From the NCBI GenBank assembly GCA_905211485.1, contig CAJMAW010000069.1, forward strand, positions 1-16,499: a DNA stretch of 16,499 bases, given 5' to 3'. Positions 1-6,755 of the stretch are shown here, in pieces. The translations under genes and the position numbers were made by a program. Position 1 is the stretch's first letter. The number at the start of each line of letters is the position of its first letter. The notes under the pieces were generated by a model. It made no database searches. It was not told the DNA's origin and worked only from the letters and a program-made list of their open reading frames with translations. This stretch comes from an uncultured Lentisphaeria bacterium (lineage in GTDB: Bacteria; Verrucomicrobiota; Lentisphaeria; Victivallales; UBA1829).

Positions 1-163
1 CCTCGCCATCCACGAGGACCTTCCACGTGGACAGGTTCGATGCGTCCGCCACGGATCCGAAGGAGAGCGGAAGCACGTAACCGCTGAGGGCGCCGCCGTC
101 CGGGAAGTTGACGGTCCGGAGCTTTCCGCGTCTCCGCGCCCTTTCGGAATCGGCATGGGCCAC
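1..163 (-). CDS. Possible 5' end of an unidentified protein, truncated by window edge
   Basis: An open minus-strand frame runs from a possible GTG at 161-163 to the left edge without a stop, about 54 codons. The frame is closed further upstream by a TAG near 233-235. The translation has a natural, mixed composition (segments TVNFPDGGALSGYVLPL and LSTWKVLVDGE), unlike the Arg/Ser-rich shadow frames around it. The start is uncertain: there is no ATG and no good ribosome binding site. No family is recognised; the beta-strand-like residues could suit a secreted protein. It would be divergent from the SIS gene. The 175 bases between them hold no promoter I could defend. Confidence 0.3.
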   Translation of the reverse strand, partial: MAHADSERARRRGKLRTVNFPDGGALSGYVLPLSFGSVADASNLSTWKVLVDGE

Positions 164-338
164 TCCGGAACAGAAGAATTTTGAGGATTTTCTGTTGCGG
201 GAACGCAGACTGGTTGAATCCGGTTTTTCCCGCTATTCGTGAATTTCCGGTCCGAAAAAATAGAGTAAGAGAAACAGCCCCGGGCCGTTTTCAAGCGGCG
301 GCTCAGGAAAAATCAAGATCAAGAGGAGTGAAAATAAC

Positions 339-1091
339 ATGTTTGACGATCTGGGGTACACGCAGACGGCTTTCGACAACATCCTCCGCGTGAAGGAGGA
401 ACAGGCCGACAACATCCGCGCCGCGGGGAAGCTGATGGCGGACGCCGTGGAGGCCGACAAACTCATCAGCGTCTATGGCGGCGGCGGTCACACAACGCTG
501 GTCATGGGGGAGATGTTCTTCCGCGCGGGAGGCCTTTCCAACATCAATCCGATCATGGAAACGGGCCTTTCCGTCTTCAACCAGGCCCTGAAGTACCTGG
601 AGCTGGAGCGCTGCGTGAATTACGGCGCTTCGATCATGAGGTATTACGACCTCAGGGAAGGCGATCTGCTGATCATCTTCCACAACATCGGAATCAATCC
701 GGCGACGATCGACGCGGCACTGGAAGCGAAGAAGAACGGAGTGAAAATCATTGCCGTTTCCAGCAGTTACTGGCAGAAGGAGATGCCCGCGGACCACTTC
801 ATCCGCCATCCGTCCGGCAAGAATCTTTTTGATCTGGCGGATGTCTGCATCGACGATTACAACCCCGTGGGCGATGCTGCGGTAACTGTGCCCGGTTTCG
901 ACACTCCGATCGCCCCTGTGTCGAATATCGTGGATTTTTCGATTGCGCATTTTCTGGAAATTGAATGCATTCGTGAATGTGTGGCCCGCGGCGTGACCCC
1001 GCCGGTCTGGCGCAGTGCGAACGCGCCGGGCGGAGACGAGTTCAACGCCGTTTATCTGAAAAAATACAAACCTCAAATCAAGAGCTTGTGA
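339..1091 (+). CDS. SIS-domain sugar isomerase-like protein (UPF0309 type)
   Basis: This is a 250-residue SIS-fold protein of the UPF0309 / 'sugar isomerase domain-containing' type. Such proteins bind phosphosugars in the cytoplasm; the reaction of this subfamily is not firmly known. Visible signatures are the glycine-rich loop YGGGGHTTLVMGEMFFRAGG at residues 46-65, the second SIS strand GDLLIIFHNIGINPATIDAA at 108-127, and the late family signature around TPPVWRSANAPGGDEFN (220-236). Length matches the family. The ATG is preceded by AGGAG at 324-328. The stop is followed after two bases by the next ATG at 1094, and a GTG at 1088 overlaps it, so the two are probably translationally coupled. 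The following dehydrogenase and GH20 genes suggest the substrate is an amino sugar or another hexose derivative (inference). Confidence 0.88.
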   Translation: MFDDLGYTQTAFDNILRVKEEQADNIRAAGKLMADAVEADKLISVYGGGGHTTLVMGEMFFRAGGLSNINPIMETGLSVFNQALKYLELERCVNYGASIMRYYDLREGDLLIIFHNIGINPATIDAALEAKKNGVKIIAVSSSYWQKEMPADHFIRHPSGKNLFDLADVCIDDYNPVGDAAVTVPGFDTPIAPVSNIVDFSIAHFLEIECIRECVARGVTPPVWRSANAPGGDEFNAVYLKKYKPQIKSL

Positions 1092-1093
1092 AA

Positions 1094-1803
1094 ATGATCG
1101 GAGAAATGAACAAGGCACTGCGTTTTCTGTGCGCCAAATACGGTGTGCGGGAAGGGGAAATGGTGGATTTGGAAGGAACAATGAAAGTCCGTCTGCCGGA
1201 CGGGACGGAAGCACTGCTTCTTCCCTGGCGAACGGAGCGGCGTTTCATTGAACTCAAGAATCTGATCGGGAACAGGACGCTGGAAGAGGTGTCCACACTG
1301 CGTTTCGCCTCGATGACGGGGGGGATCTGGGGAAACAGCTCGGGAAGGAACTGGATCTGGCGGTCTGGATTCTGGAACGGAAGATCCGTTCGCTGTTTGC
1401 GGTGTGCGCGCCGGACTGTTCCGCGGCGAATGTGATTGTGAAGATGGACAACGATGTGAATGTGAGCGTGGAGTGCGGGAACCGTCTGCCGAAGGGGAAG
1501 GAGACGATGGACCGTCACGAGATCATCGCCCGGCGCGGGATTGCGTCCGACCGTGTGGTGGACACGCAGGTCCCCCAGTCCTCGATCTATTCCTATACGG
1601 ATTCCGGGGAATCGCATTATACGGACACGGATTCCGAACTTTTTGGTCTTCCGGAAGAGGAAATTCTGCTGGTCCGGGCAGCGTTCGCGGTCCTTTCAGA
1701 TCCCGGACTCGCCGCCGTATGGAACGCCGCGGCCGCGGACATGGAGCGCTTTTCCGCGGCAGTCTTTGAATCCGACCGCACGCAAAGCGTTGTGACTTTT
1801 TAA
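1094..1803 (+). CDS. Unrecognised protein of a sugar-utilisation cluster, frame broken at a G7 run
   Basis: Two overlapping frames together read as one protein. The first starts at ATG 1094 (MIGEMNKALRFLCAKYG...) and looks natural up to about 1318. It then turns into Trp/Arg-rich nonsense and stops at 1435. The second frame looks natural from about 1322 (GDLGKQLGKELDLAVWILER) to its stop at 1803. One extra G in the run at 1318-1324 would join them into about 236 residues. The N-terminal part is basic and mixed; the C-terminal part has a Ser/Tyr-rich stretch (QSSIYSYTDSGE) and an acidic helix ending in Ala-rich sequence. I do not recognise the family. It lies tightly between the SIS gene and the Gfo/Idh gene (13 bases before the latter), so it probably belongs to the same pathway. 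The break may be real, programmed, or a sequencing error. Confidence 0.6.
1318..1324 (+). other. G7 homopolymer at the frame break
   Basis: Seven consecutive G in frame as ACG GGG GGG ATC. The last seven bases have the X XXY YYZ arrangement in the zero frame, so a one-base backward slip reads on as GGG GAT CTG, exactly the second frame. The same sequence would also suit transcriptional slippage or a homopolymer miscall. Confidence 0.55.
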
Positions 1804-1808
1804 GGAGG
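1802..1808 (+). promoter_or_regulatory. Strong Shine-Dalgarno for the Gfo/Idh gene
   Basis: AAGGAGG lies eight bases before ATG 1817 and overlaps the stop codon of the previous gene. This fixes the start of the dehydrogenase and indicates one transcript. Confidence 0.75.
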
Positions 1809-1816
1809 CAGCAGCC

Positions 1817-2899
1817 ATGAAACCGTTGAAAATTGCGATGATGTCCCTTACGCACGGACACACCAGAAAATATTATCAGACTCTCCGCGACAACCCGAAA
1901 CTCGACTGGGTCGCTTCCTGCGCCGAAGACGCCGAAGCCATGAAGGTGTATGAACTCTACCGGACCGGCGTCCCCTGTTATCTGAGTCCGGAAGAAATGT
2001 TTGAAAAACACCCGGACATCGAGGCCGTCGTGCTTGCCTCTGCAAACGACAAACATCTGGAGCAGGTCCGTTTCTGCGCAAAACGCGGGATTCACATCCT
2101 CTCCATGAAGATCCCGACATTCAATCTGGATGAATACGATGAAATGATCCGTCTCTGTGAGAAGGCGAACATCATCTGCCAGGTGGAGCTGGAAATGCAT
2201 TACAATCCCGTCGTCCACCGCATGAAGAAGCTCATCGCGGACGGGACGATCGGGAAAATCCTTTCCGTGCAGGCGACGAACATCACCCTCTCTCCTGTCT
2301 GGGCCTTCCCCTGGCAGGGTGTTCCCGAGGCCAGTTTCGGTTCCCGGGTCCCGTTGAAAGAGGGCGATCCGCGTTTCCGCGGCGGCGCGCTCTGCGATCA
2401 TCCCCATATCTTCGACCTCATCCGCTGGCTGACGGGGTCTGATTTCGACTATCTCTTTGCGGAAGTCGCACCGAATCTGCGCAAGGACATCCCCGTGGAG
2501 GACATGCTTCTGGCCAACGGGAAAATGAAGGACGGGACGGCGTTTTTGTTTGATCCGTCCTGGTCGCGCATGGAGGAGCGTCTCCGTGTGCCGGCGCCGG
2601 GGTGGGAGGTCTTCCCGAAACGCATGGAGGTGAATGTCACGATCACCGGGGAAAAGGGCGTGCTTGTCTGCGACTGCTTCGGCCCGAATGTCTACCACAA
2701 CGGCGCGCCCAACGACCGTTACACCGTGCAGTATACCTATTTCGATGAATGGATCGGACTGATTGATGAATTCGTCGATTGCTGCCGGACGGGGAAACAG
2801 CCGAAGATCAATCTCAAATGGCATCGCCAGACAATCGAAGCCATGCTTGCCTGTTACGAAAGCATCCGCACCCGTCAGATTGCCCGGGTCGGCGCCTGA
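1817..2899 (+). CDS. Gfo/Idh/MocA family oxidoreductase
   Basis: A 360-residue cytoplasmic NAD(P)-dependent dehydrogenase of the Gfo/Idh/MocA family, which oxidises or reduces sugars and their derivatives. Length is typical. The N-terminal Rossmann part begins KIAMMSLTHGHTRKYY; the usual GxGxxG loop is replaced by SLTHGH. The usual EKP lysine motif appears as MKIP with Lys98. The substrate domain contains the family signature GGALCDHPHIFDLIRWLTG at 189-207. The C-terminal end WIGLIDEFVDCCRTGKQPKI followed by a helix is typical. The start is fixed by AAGGAGG at 1802-1808. It is third in a plus-strand cluster after the SIS isomerase. The exact substrate cannot be read from the sequence. Confidence 0.9.
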   Translation: MKPLKIAMMSLTHGHTRKYYQTLRDNPKLDWVASCAEDAEAMKVYELYRTGVPCYLSPEEMFEKHPDIEAVVLASANDKHLEQVRFCAKRGIHILSMKIPTFNLDEYDEMIRLCEKANIICQVELEMHYNPVVHRMKKLIADGTIGKILSVQATNITLSPVWAFPWQGVPEASFGSRVPLKEGDPRFRGGALCDHPHIFDLIRWLTGSDFDYLFAEVAPNLRKDIPVEDMLLANGKMKDGTAFLFDPSWSRMEERLRVPAPGWEVFPKRMEVNVTITGEKGVLVCDCFGPNVYHNGAPNDRYTVQYTYFDEWIGLIDEFVDCCRTGKQPKINLKWHRQTIEAMLACYESIRTRQIARVGA

Positions 2900-2910
2900 A
2901 TCTGCATCGG

Positions 2911-2933
2911 GGCCGGGGAAATTTTCCCCGGCC
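2911..2933 (+). other. GC-rich hairpin between the Gfo/Idh and GH20 genes
   Basis: A near-perfect palindrome, GGCCGGGGAAA and TTTCCCCGGCC around a single T. No U-rich tail follows on either strand, so it is more likely a transcript-stabilising or attenuating stem than a classic terminator. It may reduce expression of the downstream glycosidase relative to the genes above it. Confidence 0.55.
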
Positions 2934-2993
2934 GGATCAGAAGAGAGGTGAGAAGAAGATCCACAGCAGAAAAAAAGGATAAGATCTTACATC

Positions 2994-4514
2994 ATGAGTG
3001 TCTCGAAGGAAAGAGAAGAACAGCTCCTGGCGGGGAGGACCATTCCCCAGGTGAAAAGCCTGGAATTGATTTCGGATGATTTCTACAAACTGGAAAACGG
3101 ATGCCGGATTCTCCTTTGCGGAGGATCGGCTCCGGAAGAACTGGAGAAAGCGGAAGACATTCTGCGTCAGGATGCTTTGCGCTTCTGGAACTGTGTGCCC
3201 GTCTTTGAACGGAGCGCGGTGCCGGCGGAACGGAATGAAAAAACGGATGCGGAAGAAGCTTATGTGCTGGAACTGACATCGGAAAGACTCCGGATCGAGG
3301 CGTCCGGCGTGTCGGGTTTCCGGAATGCGCTGCGGACGTGTCGGCAACTCTCGGAAAGCTCCCGCGGGGTGGAGAAGACGACTCATTTCATCCTGCCCTG
3401 CGTGAAAGTGGAGGATTCGCCCTCGCTCCGTTTCCGCGGAGTGCATCTCTGCTGGTTCCCGGAGACTCCGGTTTGGGAAATTGAAAAGCAGCTTCGCCTT
3501 GCGGCGTATTACAAGTTCAATTATGTGGTGCTGGAATCATGGGGGGTTCTGGAGCTGGAGAGTCATCCGGAGTTCTGCTGGTCGGAATACCGGGTGCCGC
3601 AGGGAGAGATCCGCCGCCTGCTTTCGCTGGCGAAGGATCTGGGGGTGACTCTTGTCCCGCAGGTGAACATTTTCGGTCATGCCACAGCGTCCCGGAGCGG
3701 GACGGGGAAGCATGTCCTCCTGGACTTTCATCCCGAATTCGCCCCGCTTTTCGAGCCCGACGGCTGGACCTGGTGCCTTTCCAATCCGGCGACGCGCACG
3801 TTTTTGCGTGATATTGTCCTGGAAATTCATGAGCTCTTCGGTTCTCCGGAGTATTTCCACATCGGCTGCGACGAGGCCTACAACGCAGGAAGCTGCGCCC
3901 TCTGCCGCCGCGGAAACTATGCGGAAACTTTCAAGGAGCATCTGATTTACTTCCGCGATCTCTTCGCCGAACGGGGAACGCGCATCATGATGTGGCATGA
4001 CATGCTGCTGCTGAGAGAGGACGAACGCTGGAATGGCTATATCGTCTGCGGACACAGAGAGGACGGGCTGGGATCCCTGTACCGGGAACTCCCGAAAGAC
4101 ATTGTCATCTGCGACTGGCAGTATGGCTGTCCGAAAGGGGAGGATGGTTCCGAACCGCTCTGGCCCACTTCGCGCTTCTTCAAGGAGAACGGATTTGATG
4201 TGCTTGTCTGCCCGTTCCTTGATTCCGAAGGGACGCGGAGCCTCGGACGTTTCGCCTCCACGGAAAATCTGCATGGAATGCTTGCAACCACCTGGCACTG
4301 CAACCGTTCCGGGCACATGTTCAATATTTTCTATTCCGCTTCCAATGCGTCGTGGAATCCGTTCCGGGAGGAGTATCCCGGGCTGCATCCCATGGTATTT
4401 TTCAACCGCCATGTCCGGGAAGTCGGGATGGATATGGGAATTTCCGAATATGAGGAAAGCGGGTCGATCCGCCATCAGATCAATCCACTGCCGTATCAGG
4501 GACAGGGCTGGTGA
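2994..4514 (+). CDS. GH20-type beta-N-acetylhexosaminidase-like glycosidase
   Basis: A 506-residue protein of the glycoside hydrolase 20 superfamily, expected to remove terminal N-acetylhexosamines. The order fits GH20: an alpha/beta N-terminal domain (about residues 15-135), then a TIM barrel starting at LRFRGVHLCWFPETP. The barrel contains NIFGHA (225-230) and the catalytic motif FHIGCDEA with Asp293-Glu294; Glu294 is the expected acid/base and Asp293 the residue that positions the acetamido group. WHDM at 334-337 and ATTWH later fit substrate-binding loops. There is no signal peptide, so it should act on imported oligosaccharides. The ribosome site is weak (AAGGA about 14 bases before ATG). 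It ends the cluster, about 80 bases before a strong terminator. Assignment to a specific substrate is inference. Confidence 0.87.
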   Translation: MSVSKEREEQLLAGRTIPQVKSLELISDDFYKLENGCRILLCGGSAPEELEKAEDILRQDALRFWNCVPVFERSAVPAERNEKTDAEEAYVLELTSERLRIEASGVSGFRNALRTCRQLSESSRGVEKTTHFILPCVKVEDSPSLRFRGVHLCWFPETPVWEIEKQLRLAAYYKFNYVVLESWGVLELESHPEFCWSEYRVPQGEIRRLLSLAKDLGVTLVPQVNIFGHATASRSGTGKHVLLDFHPEFAPLFEPDGWTWCLSNPATRTFLRDIVLEIHELFGSPEYFHIGCDEAYNAGSCALCRRGNYAETFKEHLIYFRDLFAERGTRIMMWHDMLLLREDERWNGYIVCGHREDGLGSLYRELPKDIVICDWQYGCPKGEDGSEPLWPTSRFFKENGFDVLVCPFLDSEGTRSLGRFASTENLHGMLATTWHCNRSGHMFNIFYSASNASWNPFREEYPGLHPMVFFNRHVREVGMDMGISEYEESGSIRHQINPLPYQGQGW

Positions 4515-4594
4515 TGACTGGCGTCTTCAGAAGAGCAAAGAAAAAAAACAGCTGAAGAGTCGTTGTCAATTTGTCTTTGATGCATCTGCGGAAC

Positions 4595-4664
4595 GGAGTC
4601 CGTTTTCTTTTCCTGCCCTCCGGACGAGGGGGGCGGGGAGAAGAAGACGGACTCCTTTCTTTTT
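4595..4664 (+). terminator. Long stem-loop terminator after the GH20 gene
   Basis: The left arm 4595-4621 (GGAGTCCGTTTTCTT...) pairs with 4629-4655 (...AAGAAGACGGACTCC). Almost every difference between the arms is a U-G wobble; only two adjacent positions (4615-4616) are true mismatches. The loop is seven bases and the tail TTTCTTTTT follows directly. A further run of 12 T lies at 4709-4720. It closes the SIS-to-GH20 transcript. Confidence 0.8.
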
Positions 4665-4765
4665 CCGGAAAAAAAAGGGGGGACGGCAGTGGCCGGGAAG
4701 TCTCTTTCTTTTTTTTTTTTGTTTGACGCGTGTTCTTCAGTAAAAGCTTCAGAATCAGTCAAGAA

Positions 4766-4809
4766 CGTTCTTCCCCCGTTTCCGCCCCGGGCAGAAACGC
4801 TCAAGAACG
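4766..4809. repeat. Nested inverted repeat upstream of the orphan gene
   Basis: CGTTCTT (4766-4772) pairs with AAGAACG (4803-4809), and inside it CGTTTC (4777-4782) pairs with GAAACG (4794-4799) and GCCC with GGGC. The left arm also forms the 12-base perfect palindrome AAGAACGTTCTT at 4761-4772. It could be an operator or a stable RNA leader stem. Confidence 0.5.
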
Positions 4810-4818
4810 AGTGACAGA

Positions 4819-4870
4819 AGAGCCAAGAAGAGCCAAGAAAAGCCAAGAAGAGCCAGGAAGAGCAAGGAAA
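4819..4870. repeat. Decamer tandem repeat, unit AGCCAAGAAG
   Basis: Five consecutive ten-base units, AGCCAAGAAG / AGCCAAGAAA / AGCCAAGAAG / AGCCAGGAAG / AGCAAGGAAA, followed by a degenerate purine-rich unit. The array ends about 25 bases before ATG 4896, so it lies in the leader of that gene. Related sequence recurs inverted after the WbsX gene (about 7869-7890). Confidence 0.75.
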
Positions 4871-4895
4871 AACAAGAGAGAGGAGAATCCGCAAG

Positions 4896-5309
4896 ATGGC
4901 CGATCCCGTCACCCATTACATCAACCGGACTGAATCGCTGGTGATTTTCGCGCTGGAAAAACTTTCCGCTTCCCCGCACTGGACGGCATACAAGCTGCCC
5001 GGGATGCTTCCGGAATCGTTGACGGAGAGAATTCCGGGAATGAAACTTCCCTCTGTTGCGGTGACGCACAGTTCGTCGGAATACGGGAATCTGCCCCGGA
5101 GGACGGCGAATATTTCGGTGATTGTCAGTGTGGATGCCACGGATGAGGATTCCGAATTCACGGCGCGCGACCTTGCCGATGAGGTCATCTCTCTTTTGGA
5201 CGGACAGATCTCCCAGAATGCGCTGTATCGGATTTCCACATATTCGGCACTGGACTGCGATCCTTTACTGACGTCTCATCTTCTGGTATTCCGTGTCGAG
5301 GATCATTGA
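4896..5309 (+). CDS. Orphan small protein, possibly phage tail-terminator-like
   Basis: A 137-residue acidic cytoplasmic protein with no signal peptide or membrane segment. The start follows AGAGGAG at a good distance and the composition is natural throughout. The layout is an N-terminal helix (ESLVIFALEKLSASP), a strand after a LPSVAV segment, a strand ANISVIVSVDA, a helix ARDLADEVISLLDG and two C-terminal strands (YRISTYSAL, LLVFRVED). That order resembles phage tail-terminator or neck proteins, but I cannot identify it by any specific motif. No other phage gene is nearby. It is convergent with the AraC fragment, and its leader contains the decamer repeats. The function is unknown. Confidence 0.65.
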   Translation: MADPVTHYINRTESLVIFALEKLSASPHWTAYKLPGMLPESLTERIPGMKLPSVAVTHSSSEYGNLPRRTANISVIVSVDATDEDSEFTARDLADEVISLLDGQISQNALYRISTYSALDCDPLLTSHLLVFRVEDH

Positions 5310-5403
5310 CCCGACAGCAATACGGCAAATGAGCCCCATGAAATCAATGAGACCAGTGGGGCTGATGAAGATGTATTTCCCCTTTTTCCCCCTTACTGAT
5401 GCT

Positions 5404-5913
5404 TCACATGCCGAAGCCGCAGGGATCCCTTCGGCTTCGCATTTCTTCCGGAGAGACACCGAAATACTTCTTAAATGCTCTTGAAAACTGCTGTATCTGA
5501 GCATATCCGACCCGGTCCGCCACTTCGGAAACATTCCAGTTTCTGTTCATCAGGAAATCCGCCGCCCGCTCCATTCGCAGTTCATGGCTGAAACGGATCG
5601 GCGGGACTCCGAAGAATTTCCGGAAGAGAACGGAAAAGCGTGCTGTGGAATAGCCCGTTCTCCGTGCCAGCTCCGCCAGAGGGCGCGGATGACCCTCCAG
5701 TGCCATTTTCCGGCGGATTTCCAGAAACGTGAGAGGTATTTTCTCCCGTATCGATTCCCTGAGATCCCTTGTGAGACTCCGGAACAATGCTTCAAAGAGG
5801 AGTTTCAGAATTTCCACCGTGTCCAGAGCGACTTTTTCTACACGTTTCATTTCACTCTGGAGGAAATTCCTCCGGATTCCACTTTTTTCCACGCCTCCTT
5901 CCGTCGGGTCCAT
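5404..5913 (-). CDS. AraC-family HTH domain, N-terminally truncated
   Basis: The 169-residue frame ends in a complete AraC/XylS DNA-binding domain: first helix-turn-helix RPLAELARRTGYSTARFSVL (77-96), FRKFFGVPPIRF, then the second one NVSEVADRVGYAQIQQFSRAFKKYFGVSPEEMRS (127-160). A linker helix lies at about 25-55. The usual sensor domain of about 150 residues is missing. The first 25-28 residues are antisense to convincing GH172 sequence, so they are probably not native. An alternative start is Met22 at 5848-5850. It may be a broken gene, or could act as a stand-alone HTH protein like SoxS/MarA. A stem at 5410-5435 (GCCGAAG...CTTCGGC) straddles its 3' end. Confidence 0.72.
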   Translation of the reverse strand: MDPTEGGVEKSGIRRNFLQSEMKRVEKVALDTVEILKLLFEALFRSLTRDLRESIREKIPLTFLEIRRKMALEGHPRPLAELARRTGYSTARFSVLFRKFFGVPPIRFSHELRMERAADFLMNRNWNVSEVADRVGYAQIQQFSRAFKKYFGVSPEEMRSRRDPCGFGM

Positions 5914-6391
5914 TCGCTTGAGTACGGGAAGGACTTCGTCATCGCCGACAACATTCGAGGTGTCGGCCGCTTCGCAGGATGTTTCCTCCTCTGGCAGCAG
6001 AACAATTCCGGATGGCGGGGAGAAGGAGAAATGAAAATGTTCCTGGATGGAGACCGGGATTATCCCAGCATCTGCGGCACCGGCACAGAAGATTATTTCT
6101 GCGGCGCATGGGGATTCCGGGAATCCTTCACTTCACCTTATTCGGGATATCGTTTCTGCGGGGAACACAAAAAAGTGGGGACGCGTCATGCAATGTACCG
6201 TTTTCATCTTGCGGAACCCATCTGGTTCCGGGAGTCGTTCCGCTGCAGCATACAGGCTCTCGGATGGCGCTCCGAACATCGGTATCTGCCTTTGCGCGAC
6301 GATATTTCCGCTGTTGCCTACTGGTATCAGAAGGAGCCGCACCGCCCCCCTTCCGGCGCTCCCGGACAGAAACGGACTGGAAATGATCTAG
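5830..6391 (+). pseudogene. 3' half of a GH172 (DUF2961) glycosidase gene
   Basis: From about 5830 the plus strand reads as the second half of a DUF2961 / glycoside hydrolase 172 protein. Signatures are DFFYTFHFTLEE, FFHASFRRV, a diagnostic block around GEGEMKMFLDGD, SICGTGTEDYFCGAWGF, YRFHLAEPIWFRES and AYWYQKEPHRP. The N-terminal half is absent; upstream DNA codes for the AraC domain on the other strand. The raw frame runs to 6420, but removing one C from the C6 run at 6345-6350 gives the family-like ending PLPALPDRNGLEMI with stop TAG at 6389-6391. So it carries a large 5' truncation and probably a one-base insertion. There is no credible start codon of its own. GH172 enzymes cleave fructofuranosyl or arabinofuranosyl linkages; this copy is unlikely to be active. 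Confidence 0.75.
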
Positions 6392-6599
6392 ACTCATTGT
6401 TCGCTCCCATCTTCTCATAGATTCCCTCCGTTTCTGAAAGGATCAAATCGTCAGGACTGGCGGGGGCAGGACGGCGGCTTTGACCTGTCCGGGAATGTAA
6501 TAAGCTGTTGTCTCCTCCGGCAAAGGGCTCTGACATGGAGGGAATAAGCTCAAGAAGCTCCTGGAATTCCTTTCCCCCTCGGCAAAGGAAAGAAGTCAC
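6390..6599 (-). pseudogene. Possible remnant of the AraC sensor domain
   Basis: A minus-strand frame from GTG 6597-6599 contains DNSLLHSRTGQ followed by PDDLILSETEGIYEKMG. This loosely recalls the AraC cupin pattern 'LLYxxSGxGxxR...GDLILxxPGxxHxYG'. It ends where the GH172 sequence begins on the other strand. If true, the GH172 fragment sits inside an AraC gene. The resemblance is weak, and chance is a serious alternative. The rest of 6392-6656 shows no other coding signal. Confidence 0.2.
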
Positions 6600-6656
6600 T
6601 CTTCGAAAAAAACAAGATCCATACCGGAAAAATGCAGAATGGACATTGGAAAATTG

Positions 6657-6691
6657 AATCTCCGGAAGTATATTCTTCCGGAGATTTTTTT
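6657..6691 (+). terminator. Intrinsic terminator
   Basis: A perfect 12-base-pair stem, AATCTCCGGAAG / CTTCCGGAGATT, with the loop TATATT, followed by a T run to 6691. It is a textbook plus-strand terminator. It lies 265 bases after the GH172 stop and 65 bases before the WbsX gene, so it isolates the WbsX gene from upstream transcription. Confidence 0.88.
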
Positions 6692-6755
6692 CAGACGGCG
6701 TTATGTATTATCCTGAACGGGGAAATCCTGATTTTCCTCATTGTGAGAAGAAAGA

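Larger units (their letters stand above)
4515..4895. other. 381-base intergenic region rich in simple sequence
   Basis: No gene is seen here. In order it holds a purine-rich stretch after the GH20 stop, the long terminator, an A8G6 run, the T12 run, a nested inverted repeat and a decamer tandem repeat leading into the ribosome binding site of the next gene. Open frames in it are short and compositionally odd. A TTGACG at about 4723 has no matching -10 box at a suitable distance, so no promoter is called. Confidence 0.6.

Noticed and set aside
181..338. A promoter for the SIS gene (TTGAAT at 214 with TATTCG at 234)
   Set aside because: The 14-base spacing is too short and no better pair was found.
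1523..2824. A 433-codon minus-strand open frame
   Set aside because: It is His/Arg/Asp-rich and antisense to the Gfo/Idh gene, which has a strong ribosome site and clear motifs.
4821..4870. A small CRISPR-like array
   Set aside because: The units are ten bases and directly adjacent, with no spacers.
5584..5829. The plus-strand frame upstream of the GH172 fragment, which could be read as its N-terminus
   Set aside because: This stretch is antisense to an intact AraC HTH domain and has no GH172-like sequence; the frame is open by chance.
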